NCBI RefSeq assembly: GCF_900055185.1
Contig: NZ_FIZX01000001.1
Coordinates: 372,001 to 436,000 of the forward strand
Origin: Grimontia celer
Lineage (GTDB): Bacteria > Pseudomonadota > Gammaproteobacteria > Enterobacterales > Vibrionaceae
Length of the DNA stretch: 64,000 bases
Direction: 5' to 3'
Shown here: positions 56,980 to 64,000 of the stretch, in pieces
Numbering within the stretch: position 1 is the stretch's first letter
Layout: the number at the start of each line of letters is the position of its first letter
The notes under the pieces: generated by a model
Database searches by the model: none
What the model saw: only the letters and a program-made list of their open reading frames with translations
Told to the model about the DNA's origin: nothing
Made by a program: the position numbers and the translations under genes

Positions 56980-57441
56980 TTAAACCAGAATGTTCATCAC
57001 GAACATTGCGCCGAATGCGTTGATCACAGAGATGAAAATCATCACCGGAATATAGCGGCCTTCAGTACCGATAGGACCCAAAATACGGCCGAGGTACTGA
57101 ACCTGTGAACCCATCAGATAGATAGCCGGTGCCAGAATCGCGATGTGTTCGCCGTTCAGGATACCTTGGTCGAACAGGGTGATAACCACACCCACAGCGC
57201 CGCCCATCGACATCCATGCACCAATCAGCACCGCTGCAGCTTCACCCGGAAGGCCAAAAATAGCCATGATTGGTGAGAACACGGTTCCCATGGCATCCAG
57301 CGCACCGGTAATTTGCAACGCTTTGATGATCACGAAGGCCATCAGAACGTTTGGCACGGTAGACATGGTCGCAATGTTCCAGCCTTTCTTTGCGCCATCA
57401 ACGAAAATGTCAGTTACCATCGGCTTCTTTGCAACGCTCAT
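56980..57441 (-). CDS. yjiG: YjiG family inner-membrane protein (nucleoside-recognition Gate domain)
   Basis: This 153-residue protein, the same length as E. coli YjiG, has four to five hydrophobic segments and the Gate-domain segment SMGGAVGVVITLFDQG. YjiG and YjiH are small paired membrane proteins related to SpoVS-type/nucleoside-recognition permeases; in E. coli they are encoded with the isoaspartyl dipeptidase IadA. Its ATG overlaps the yjiH stop by one base (TAATG), so translation is coupled. Transport of dipeptides is inference. Confidence 0.9.
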   Translation of the reverse strand: MSVAKKPMVTDIFVDGAKKGWNIATMSTVPNVLMAFVIIKALQITGALDAMGTVFSPIMAIFGLPGEAAAVLIGAWMSMGGAVGVVITLFDQGILNGEHIAILAPAIYLMGSQVQYLGRILGPIGTEGRYIPVMIFISVINAFGAMFVMNILV

Positions 57442-58166
57442 TATGCTTTCTCCTCGGTCATCGTTTGTTCTGCTTTGTCTTCTTTGCCTTCAGTGATGTT
57501 CAAGTAAACGCGGAACAAGTTTGCACCAATGATTTTGAAGATGAACATCACGCCGACAGCCAGACCAATGGAAGAGGTGACGGCCATAGAGCCATCAGCC
57601 AGCGTTAAGGTGAAGAGCACGGCACCGGAAGAGAAAAAGTTAACGATGGTGGCACCCGCAGAGAACTGGAACATGGTGAAGATATCGGTCTCTCGCTTGG
57701 TGAGCTGACCTTCATCTTTGAGCTGACGGGTCATGGCTGCCCCCGCATCAGTGCTTTGCAGTGATGCGATCAGTGCGAGACCAGTATTGCCGGGAATATT
57801 CATCAACGGACGTAGAAGAGGGGTTAATAGTTTACGTGCCGCGTCCAGCGCACCGTAGTGCTCCAGAACGTTAATCATGCCGAGCGCAAACATCACGGTT
57901 GGGATCAGCGTCAGGGCAAATAGGAAACCGTCACGCGCACCGCTACCACCTTTACCGCGTAGAGACGTGGTCGCTGCTTCAACGCCTTCAGCGGTTTCAT
58001 TCACATCGTAAACCACACTACCGAATGAGCCGTTCAGCGTGGTGAAATCAAAGATGCCATACCATTGGTTGGATTGAAGCAGACCCGAAAAGAATACGAC
58101 GGCAAAGGCGAGGGCAATGTAGCTGCCGACGGTGACTTTGCGCGTCTGTTGCGCAGGAGTAGACAT
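57441..58166 (-). CDS. yjiH: YjiH family inner-membrane protein (nucleoside-recognition Gate domain)
   Basis: The 241-residue membrane protein has five to six hydrophobic segments and the conserved PGNTGLALIASLQSTDAGAAMTRQL region of YjiH, in the Gate domain. It is the partner of YjiG and probably forms a heteromeric permease. GGGG lies before the ATG. It is the first gene of the yjiH-yjiG-peptidase cluster, downstream of an NhaC-type antiporter on the same strand that ends with its own terminator. Confidence 0.9.
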   Translation of the reverse strand: MSTPAQQTRKVTVGSYIALAFAVVFFSGLLQSNQWYGIFDFTTLNGSFGSVVYDVNETAEGVEAATTSLRGKGGSGARDGFLFALTLIPTVMFALGMINVLEHYGALDAARKLLTPLLRPLMNIPGNTGLALIASLQSTDAGAAMTRQLKDEGQLTKRETDIFTMFQFSAGATIVNFFSSGAVLFTLTLADGSMAVTSSIGLAVGVMFIFKIIGANLFRVYLNITEGKEDKAEQTMTEEKA

Positions 58167-58423
58167 AGTGTTTCCCCAAAAATTTTAAATAAAAGAACAA
58201 ATTGATTTTGCTTATGCTGCAGTGGGGAAAGTTGACGGGAATCAATCCGTGCTACAGAAACTGAAGGTTGCTGGTGGTTTTGCAGTGATATGAGATCTAG
58301 GTCTTATTTTGGTGTTGCTGACCTGTTCCAAAGGCGTTATCGATAGATTTCTGTTTTGGAAAAACATTCATCATCGATATGAAATGTGGTGGAAAAAATG
58401 TTTTACATGGGTAATGAAAAGTA

Positions 58424-58453
58424 AAAGAGGCGCATGGGAAGGCGCCTCTTTAA
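58424..58453 (-). terminator. Intrinsic terminator after the first NhaC-type gene
   Basis: On the minus strand a 10-bp stem (AAAGAGGCGC / GCGCCTCTTT) with an 8-base loop is followed by TACTTTTC. Confidence 0.85.
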
Positions 58454-58464
58454 ATCACATCGAA

Positions 58465-59907
58465 TCAGGCTTTCTGCGCAACTGCGTCGAGAGTGTCAGT
58501 TTGTGCTACTTCTGACACTTCAGTTGTTGGTGGGCAACGATCAACGAACCAACCCATGTAAGAAGTCAGAATAGTGACGACAATGCACACGAAGCTCAAC
58601 CACATGAACGGCGCGTAGGAAAGCGTCGCTACACCCAGAATACTTGCCATGTAGATACCGTTGTCGCTCCAAGGCACCATACCCGAAGTCAGCGTACCAC
58701 CGAATTCGGCGTTTCTGGATAGGTTTTTACGTTGGTAGCCAAGGCGATCGTAGTTTTTGGCGCAGATTTTAGGGGTCAGGATCAGTGAGACGTACATGGC
58801 TGAGCCAAAGACGTTACCAAGGAACGCAGTGCCGATAGTCGACGTTGCCAGACTGCCCGCGGACTCAACCTTGCGCTCGAAAAGCTTGGCGATAGTCTCG
58901 AGTACTCCAACTTTATCAAGCAGGCCACCGAAGCCTAGACCGAACACTATCACCGCTACAGAGCCCAGCATGGATTCCATACCGCCACGGTTCAAAATCG
59001 CATCAATGAAAGAAACGCCGGATTCTATCGAGTAAGGTGCCCAAGCGGTGTTCATTGCTGCCAGTGGGTTCATGTCTTGAACCACGATGGCCCAGACAAC
59101 ACCCAGCACAGAACCCAGAGAAATTACTGGGAATGAGGGCAGGCGCATCGCCAGCAATACCAACACAATAGCCACAGGTACGAAGCTCAGTGGGGTGATC
59201 ACGAACTGTTGTTCCATCGCTACGATTACGTCATTGACTTGCGCCATGTCAACGTTGCCCGCGTAATGCAGACCCAGCGCTGTAAAGAGAACACCCGTGA
59301 TGATGTAGCTAATCAGGGCGATTGGGAGCATGCCTTTAATGTGTTCAACAATTTCCACGCCGGACATTGAGGAAGCGAGGATTACGGAATCAGAAAGCGG
59401 TGACAGCTTATCGCCAAAGTAACAGCCTGAAAGTACAGCTCCGGCAGTCACGGGGGCGGGAACGCCCAAGCCCTGTCCAATACCCATCATCGCGATACCA
59501 GCGGTACCCGCAGCGCCCCAGGAGGTGCCGGTTGCCAATGCAGTCAGCGAGCAGATAATCATGGTCGCGGCGAGGAAAATAGAAGGGTGAATCGCCTTTA
59601 AACCGTAGTAAATGATAGTGGGAACGATACCGCCAGCTATCCAGGTACCGACCAGAGCGCCAACTGCCAACAAGATCAAAACCGCGCCGAGACCATTGGC
59701 TATGCCTTGGGTGGCTGCTTGTTCTAATTCTTTGTAGCTGTGTCCCAGCTTAATGCCGAGTCCGATGATCACGAACCAGCCGATGTAGAGCGCAAGCTGG
59801 ATAGGCAGGTCTAGTTGTGCTGTAAAAGAAAACGCCATTAACAGGAACAGACCTAGCGCTGCGAATACTTGGAATACAGAAGGAAGTCGCACCGGGTGTC
59901 TTTGCAT
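58465..59907 (-). CDS. NhaC family Na+/H+ (or Na+/substrate) antiporter
   Basis: The 480-residue membrane protein has about 11-12 hydrophobic segments and the NhaC signatures ATGTSWGAAGTAGIAMMGIG near 126-145 and SGCYFGDKLSPLSDSVILASS near 160-180. NhaC proteins exchange Na+ for H+; some exchange malate/lactate or take up lysine (LysW). Which applies is not clear. It is upstream of yjiH-yjiG-M20 on the same strand and has a structured leader (nested hairpin at 59933-59974). Confidence 0.9.
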   Translation of the reverse strand: MQRHPVRLPSVFQVFAALGLFLLMAFSFTAQLDLPIQLALYIGWFVIIGLGIKLGHSYKELEQAATQGIANGLGAVLILLAVGALVGTWIAGGIVPTIIYYGLKAIHPSIFLAATMIICSLTALATGTSWGAAGTAGIAMMGIGQGLGVPAPVTAGAVLSGCYFGDKLSPLSDSVILASSMSGVEIVEHIKGMLPIALISYIITGVLFTALGLHYAGNVDMAQVNDVIVAMEQQFVITPLSFVPVAIVLVLLAMRLPSFPVISLGSVLGVVWAIVVQDMNPLAAMNTAWAPYSIESGVSFIDAILNRGGMESMLGSVAVIVFGLGFGGLLDKVGVLETIAKLFERKVESAGSLATSTIGTAFLGNVFGSAMYVSLILTPKICAKNYDRLGYQRKNLSRNAEFGGTLTSGMVPWSDNGIYMASILGVATLSYAPFMWLSFVCIVVTILTSYMGWFVDRCPPTTEVSEVAQTDTLDAVAQKA

Positions 59908-60475
59908 AGTTCAAACCTTTCGTTTTGTTTTTAGCCCGTCAACTGTCACTGTTGATCGATATCCGTATTGGGCTGATCAATGCTGCCTTCCTGTTGGCGG
60001 CGCCTACTTTATCGAATCGGCTAAGAATAGGTGAACAAGTATTTCGTTTTATGTGAGCTTTGAACTGAGTAGGTTGTTTTTACTGGTTTAAATGATGATT
60101 TTTGTGCTTTAAATGTTATGGAAAGTTTGGTTTTTATGTTGGGGTGCTGTTTATTTGAAGTGTGAATAAATGTTTCGTGATTGGATTTAATTTTACTAAT
60201 GCTTAATTTTTCGGCATTTAAGACTAATTAAAATGTTTTTAGTGGTTTTGTTATCTTCCGTGGATGGGCGGTTTTTTGGGAGATTGTATTTTATCCAAGT
60301 AATGCAGACTCATTACTCCCTCATTTCTATTTTTCCAACTAAGTCTTGTTGTACGGCGCAAATGCCTTGATATGTGTCCAGCTCATGGGCAAAAAGATGC
60401 AGTTTTTGCTTGTTATTTGAGTCGTTAATTTTCAAGATAGGGGCAAAGCTTTAATAACATGGAGTGTGAGTGGGA
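59908..60475. other. Divergent NhaC-type / asd intergenic region
   Basis: These 568 bases are AT-rich and contain no gene I can support. Near the antiporter gene a nested hairpin lies at 59933-59974. Nearer asd there is a 7-bp hairpin, GCAAAAA/TTTTTGC at 60389-60409. I looked for a lysine riboswitch, because both NhaC-type LysW and lysine-pathway genes can carry one, but did not see its conserved parts. Confidence 0.5.
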
Positions 60476-61594
60476 ATGAAAAGAGTAGGTTTAGTCGGCT
60501 GGCGCGGTATGGTTGGATCTGTACTGATGCAGCGCATGGTAGAAGAAGGTGATTTCGATGTTATCGAGCCAGTATTCTACAGTACCTCTCAAGTAGGCAT
60601 CCCTGCGCCGAACTACGGCAAAGATGCAGGCATGCTGCAAGATGCATTTGATATCGAAAGCCTGAAAACGCTGGATATCGTGATCACCTGTCAGGGTGGC
60701 AGCTACACCGAGGCGGTATATCCAAAACTGCTGGCGGCTGGCTGGAAAGGTTTCTGGATTGATGCAGCTTCTACGTTGCGTATGAAAGATGACGCGATCA
60801 TCACGCTGGATCCAGTGAACTTCAAACAAATTCAAGAAGGCATTCACAAAGGTACTAAAGCCTATGTGGGTGGTAACTGTACTGTCAGCCTGATGCTCAT
60901 GGCAGTGGGTGGCCTTTACCAGGAAGGTCTGGTTGAGTGGATGACAGCGCAAACGTACCAAGCAGCATCGGGTGCTGGCGCGAAAAACATGCGTGAGCTT
61001 ATCTCCCAGATGGGAACCATCAACGACGCTGTCAGCATGGACTTGGCAAACCCTGCGACATCTATTCTGGATATCGATCGCAAGGTTGCTGAAACCATGC
61101 GTTCAGGTGATTTCCCAACGTCTGAGTTCGGCGCACCGCTGGCGGGTTCACTGATCCCTTGGATTGACGTGAAACGTGAGAACGGTCAGAGCAAAGAAGA
61201 GTGGAAAGGGACGGTTGAGACCAACAAGATCCTTGGCATTCAAGACAGCCCAGTACCTATCGATGGTACTTGTGTGCGTATCGGTGCGATGCGCTGTCAC
61301 AGCCAGGCGCTCACACTGAAGCTGAAGAAAGATGTGCCAATGGATGAAATTGAAAGCATCATCGCGTCACACAACGATTGGGTGAAAGTGATCCCGAACG
61401 AGCGTGACATCACGGTGCAAGAGCTTTCTCCAACCAAAGTGACCGGTACACTGTCTGTTCCTGTTGGCCGTCTGCGTAAGATGGCAATGGGCAACGACTT
61501 CCTCAATGCATTCACCGTGGGTGACCAATTGCTTTGGGGTGCAGCTGAGCCGCTGCGCCGTACACTGCGCATCATCCTTTCTGAAGTGGCGTAA
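60476..61594 (+). CDS. asd: Aspartate-semialdehyde dehydrogenase
   Basis: This 372-residue enzyme reduces aspartyl phosphate to aspartate semialdehyde with NADPH, the branch point to lysine, methionine, threonine and diaminopimelate. The N-terminus [20 protein letters not shown] binds NADP, the catalytic cysteine is in [11 protein letters not shown] near 135, and [14 protein letters not shown] and [15 protein letters not shown] are conserved. It belongs to the gamma-proteobacterial long Asd type. A GTG two codons upstream is nearer to GGAG and may be used. It is monocistronic. Confidence 0.95.
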   Translation: MKRVGLVGWRGMVGSVLMQRMVEEGDFDVIEPVFYSTSQVGIPAPNYGKDAGMLQDAFDIESLKTLDIVITCQGGSYTEAVYPKLLAAGWKGFWIDAASTLRMKDDAIITLDPVNFKQIQEGIHKGTKAYVGGNCTVSLMLMAVGGLYQEGLVEWMTAQTYQAASGAGAKNMRELISQMGTINDAVSMDLANPATSILDIDRKVAETMRSGDFPTSEFGAPLAGSLIPWIDVKRENGQSKEEWKGTVETNKILGIQDSPVPIDGTCVRIGAMRCHSQALTLKLKKDVPMDEIESIIASHNDWVKVIPNERDITVQELSPTKVTGTLSVPVGRLRKMAMGNDFLNAFTVGDQLLWGAAEPLRRTLRIILSEVA

Positions 61595-61614
61595 ACGCGA
61601 CTTTTAGATTGAAC

Positions 61615-61645
61615 AAAAGCCGCTGACTACAGCGGCTTTTTTTTA
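61615..61645 (+). terminator. Intrinsic terminator after asd
   Basis: An 11-bp perfect stem (AAAAGCCGCTG / CAGCGGCTTTT) with loop ACTA is followed by a T run. Confidence 0.92.
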
Positions 61646-61661
61646 CCCCTAGTAAACACAC

Positions 61662-61690
61662 AAAAAAATACCCCGCCGAGGCGAGGTATC
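61662..61690 (-). terminator. Intrinsic terminator after sodB
   Basis: On the minus strand a 10-bp stem (ATACCTCGCC / GGCGGGGTAT, one G-U pair) is followed by TTTTTTG. Confidence 0.85.
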
Positions 61691-61717
61691 TATCAATCTT
61701 AAACGTTTAACTTGGAA

Positions 61718-62302
61718 TTAAGCAGCCAGATTCTGTGCTACGAATTCCCAGTTAACCAGTGCCCAGAACGCATTCATGTAGTCTGGGCGCAGGTTACGGT
61801 AATCGATGTAGTAAGCGTGTTCCCACAGGTCAACAGTCAGCAGTGGAGTTACACCGTCTTCAGTCAGTGGAGTCGCTGCGTTTGAAGTGTTAACGATATC
61901 CAGAGAACCGTCAGCTTTCTTCACCAGCCAAGTCCAAGAAGAACCGAAGTTGTTGATTGCTGAATCAGTGAACTTCGCTTTGAATTCTTCGAAAGAACCG
62001 AAAGATTTAGCGATTGCGTCTGCAACATCACCAGTAGGCTCGCCGCCACCATTTGGGCTCAGGCAGTGCCAGTAGAAAGTGTGGTTCCAGATTTGCGCTG
62101 CGTTGTTGAAAACACCGCCAGTAGAAGTCTTAACGATCTCTTCCAGAGATTTGTTCTCAAGCTCAGTACCTTCGATCAGGCCGTTTAGCTTAACAACGTA
62201 AGTGTTGTGGTGTTTACCGTGGTGGAATTCCAGAGTCTCTTGAGAGATGTGTGGCTCAAGCGCGTTTTTCTCGTAAGGAAGAGCTGGTAGTTGAAATGCC
62301 AT
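61718..62302 (-). CDS. sodB: Superoxide dismutase [Fe]
   Basis: This 194-residue cytoplasmic enzyme converts superoxide to hydrogen peroxide and oxygen. Metal ligands are H27 in [12 protein letters not shown], the histidine in [14 protein letters not shown] near 74, and D and H of [14 protein letters not shown] near 157-161. The sequence context ([11 protein letters not shown] with GG in the C-terminal loop) indicates the iron type. The ATG at 62302 was chosen because [17 protein letters not shown] is the family start and GGAG precedes it. Codon use is biased as for highly expressed genes. It is monocistronic, divergent from grxD. Confidence 0.96.
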   Translation of the reverse strand: MAFQLPALPYEKNALEPHISQETLEFHHGKHHNTYVVKLNGLIEGTELENKSLEEIVKTSTGGVFNNAAQIWNHTFYWHCLSPNGGGEPTGDVADAIAKSFGSFEEFKAKFTDSAINNFGSSWTWLVKKADGSLDIVNTSNAATPLTEDGVTPLLTVDLWEHAYYIDYRNLRPDYMNAFWALVNWEFVAQNLAA

Positions 62303-62563
62303 TACTCGATTCTCCATGATAGGCGGGGTCGCCCCCTGACATTATTGCTTCCTGTAGATTTGTCGTACACTCTAGGTAGTACCCATAAGTGAACGAATCT
62401 ACTTATAGACCGACTGCGAAACAGTTTAGCAAGTTTTTACTTTATTAAAAGAATAATTTTAAAAAAAGCGGCGGAATTTGACCCTAGAGATTTTAGGCGT
62501 TTTTTTCCATCGCTAACACAGTTAGAATCGTTGTCATCATCACACTTGGTGTTCGAGGAAGTA

Positions 62564-62902
62564 ATGGAAACTATTGATAAAATCAAACAGCAGATTGAAG
62601 AGAACGCAATCCTGCTTTACATGAAAGGCTCGCCGAAGCTGCCTAGCTGTGGCTTTTCTTCTCAGGCTAGCCAAGCGCTGATGGCGTGTGGTGAGAAATT
62701 TGCGTACGTCGATATCCTGCAAAACCCGGATATCCGCGCTGAGCTGCCAATCTACGCACAGTGGCCAACTTTCCCACAACTGTGGATTGATGGTGAACTG
62801 ATCGGCGGTTGTGACATTATCCTGGAAATGTTCCAGAAGGGTGAGCTCCAGCCTTTGATCAAAAACGCAGCGACACGCCGCGACGCAGAAGAAAACAGCT
62901 AA
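62564..62902 (+). CDS. grxD: Monothiol glutaredoxin GrxD
   Basis: The 112-residue protein is a monothiol glutaredoxin that carries a [2Fe-2S] cluster with glutathione and takes part in iron-sulfur trafficking. The active motif CGFS begins at C29 in LPSCGFSSQA, followed by WPTFPQLWIDGELIGGCDII, the glutathione-binding part. The ATG at 62564 is preceded by GAGGAA; an upstream start is unsupported. It lies opposite sodB, the same sodB//grxD order as in E. coli and vibrios. Confidence 0.96.
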   Translation: METIDKIKQQIEENAILLYMKGSPKLPSCGFSSQASQALMACGEKFAYVDILQNPDIRAELPIYAQWPTFPQLWIDGELIGGCDIILEMFQKGELQPLIKNAATRRDAEENS

Positions 62903-62920
62903 ATGTTTTCCTTCTCATAA

Positions 62921-62950
62921 AAAAAGCCGCTGAAAAAACAGCGGCTTTTT
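62921..62950. terminator. Bidirectional terminator between grxD and the second NhaC-type gene
   Basis: A 12-bp perfect stem (AAAAAGCCGCTG / CAGCGGCTTTTT) with loop AAAAAA is flanked by A and T runs. Confidence 0.92.
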
Positions 62951-62967
62951 TGTATTTGTCACTCTGG

Positions 62968-64000
62968 TTACAGCGTCATCGCTGCAATCCAACCAAACGC
63001 AATCAGTGGCAGGTTGTAGTGGATAAAGGTCGGAACCACGGTATCCCAGATGTGCTCGTGTTGGCCATCGGCGTTCAGACCTGAAGTTGGGCCCAAGGTT
63101 GAATCTGAAGCAGGCGAGCCAGCATCACCCAAGGCCGCTGCAGTACCTACCAAGGCGATAGTTGCCATCGGTGAAAAACCAAACGCCAACGCCAGTGGCA
63201 CGTAAATGGTGGCAATAATCGGAATCGTTGAGAACGAAGAACCGATACCCATAGTGACCAGAAGGCCAACAACCAGCATCAATAGTGCTGCCAGTGGTTT
63301 GTTGTCACCAATAGTGGATGCCAGAGAAGCAACCAGTGTTTCTACACCGCCTGTCGCTTTCATCACTGCCGCAAAACCTGCTGCAGAAATCATGATAAAG
63401 CCTATCATCGCCATCATGTGAACGCCGCGGGTGAACACGTCTTGCGTGTCTTTCCACTTAATCACACCACCAAAGGTAAACACCATAAAGCCAGCCAGTG
63501 CACCGACAATCATAGAGCCAGTGGTGAGCTGAACACCCAGTGCAGCCGCGATAGCGATCACCGCAACGACAATATTCTGGGGTTTGAACTCAGCTTTTTC
63601 CGGCTCTGCAGCTAGGATCTTTTCTTCCGAATAGTGGCGAGGCTTGCGGTAGCTGATAAAGGCAGCAATCAACACACCAAACAACATACCAGCCGCTGGT
63701 AGCAACATGGCTTGAGGCACCTGACTGCCCACGACATCCAAGCCGTTGTCGTGCAAATTCTTCAGCAGAATGTTGTTCAGGAAAATGCCGCCGAAACCTA
63801 CTGGCAACACCATATAAGGAGTGATCAAACCAAAGGTCAGCACACAGGCCACCAATCGACGGTCAAGGTTGAGCTTGGCAAACACATGCAGCAAAGGTGG
63901 AATCACAATAGGGATAAATGCGATGTGTACGGGAATCACGTTTTGAGACGAGATTGCCAACAGGCCAAGCGCCACAAGCACCATATACTTCAGTGCCGCA
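62968..64000 (-). CDS. Na+/H+ antiporter family protein (NhaC-like), 5' end outside window
   Basis: The frame is open to the window edge on the minus strand, so the N-terminus is missing; 343 residues are visible, beginning [15 protein letters not shown]. About 10 hydrophobic segments and the motif [35 protein letters not shown] near the C-terminus are typical of the YuiF/NhaC-like Na+/H+ antiporter family of about 440 residues, so roughly 90-100 residues lie beyond the edge. A charged cytoplasmic loop occurs near visible residues 118-140. It may instead move an amino acid with Na+. Confidence 0.88.
   Translation of the reverse strand, partial: AALKYMVLVALGLLAISSQNVIPVHIAFIPIVIPPLLHVFAKLNLDRRLVACVLTFGLITPYMVLPVGFGGIFLNNILLKNLHDNGLDVVGSQVPQAMLLPAAGMLFGVLIAAFISYRKPRHYSEEKILAAEPEKAEFKPQNIVVAVIAIAAALGVQLTTGSMIVGALAGFMVFTFGGVIKWKDTQDVFTRGVHMMAMIGFIMISAAGFAAVMKATGGVETLVASLASTIGDNKPLAALLMLVVGLLVTMGIGSSFSTIPIIATIYVPLALAFGFSPMATIALVGTAAALGDAGSPASDSTLGPTSGLNADGQHEHIWDTVVPTFIHYNLPLIAFGWIAAMTL

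Noticed and set aside
59908-60475. Lysine riboswitch upstream of asd or the NhaC-type gene
   Set aside because: The conserved multi-helix junction sequence of the LYS element was not found on either strand; only a short nested hairpin is present.

Overview
The window is a 64 kb chromosomal segment of a halophilic gamma-proteobacterium of the family Vibrionaceae. The evidence is gene content and order: dsbB-nhaB-fadR, with the long FadR that carries the Vibrio-type insertion; a yeaG-yeaH-spoVR operon next to yeaD, gapA and msrB; yeaC-ansA-sppA; and the yejM/yejL//yejK group. GC content is intermediate, with many Na+-coupled transporters, which would fit the Grimontia/Enterovibrio/Photobacterium side of the family, but genus placement is inference.

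Layout. 1-7940: the 3' end of an iron-sulfur (6-4) photolyase, two tandem BCCT osmolyte transporters, a cNMP/CBS/nucleotidyltransferase protein coupled to a DEDDh exonuclease, and a SlyD-like isomerase. 7999-14525: a lipoprotein of unknown role, a sugar acetyltransferase, two cysteine-cluster proteins (YkgJ, YcgN), DusC, an NAD(P)-binding protein, YecA-like, a Nudix hydrolase and DsbB. 14611-25893: NhaB, FadR, the stress operon yeaG-yeaH-spoVR, YeaD, GapA and MsrB. 25965-34945: a DUF2989-like lipoprotein, two large RTX proteins that flank yeaC, then AnsA and SppA. 35107-45910: FadH with a FadR operator, a YdjA-like nitroreductase, TopB, a GAF-GAF-GGDEF protein, a TSUP exporter, tRNA-Pro(GGG), YejM, YejL and YejK. 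46096-50451: an HPt protein plus hybrid kinase pair, a 98-bp hairpin repeat, and YgbA with an FNR-like box. 50520-64000: a quinone-reductase-like enzyme, a LysR regulator, a DctPQM TRAP transporter, an M20 peptidase with YjiG/YjiH, two NhaC-type antiporters (one cut by the edge), Asd, SodB and GrxD.

Most of the window is conserved housekeeping DNA with clear intrinsic terminators. The accessory parts are the RTX pair inserted around yeaC, the phosphorelay pair without a response regulator, the hairpin repeat next to YgbA, and the peptidase/YjiGH cluster. Regulatory links can be read directly from the DNA: FadR and a consensus FadR site before fadH lie in the same window; a GG-N10-GC sigma-54 promoter candidate precedes yeaG; an FNR-like box precedes ygbA. 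No complete mobile element, CRISPR array or rRNA operon is present, and I see no convincing wholly new system; the RTX pair with its shared C-terminal domain is the best candidate for undescribed biology.
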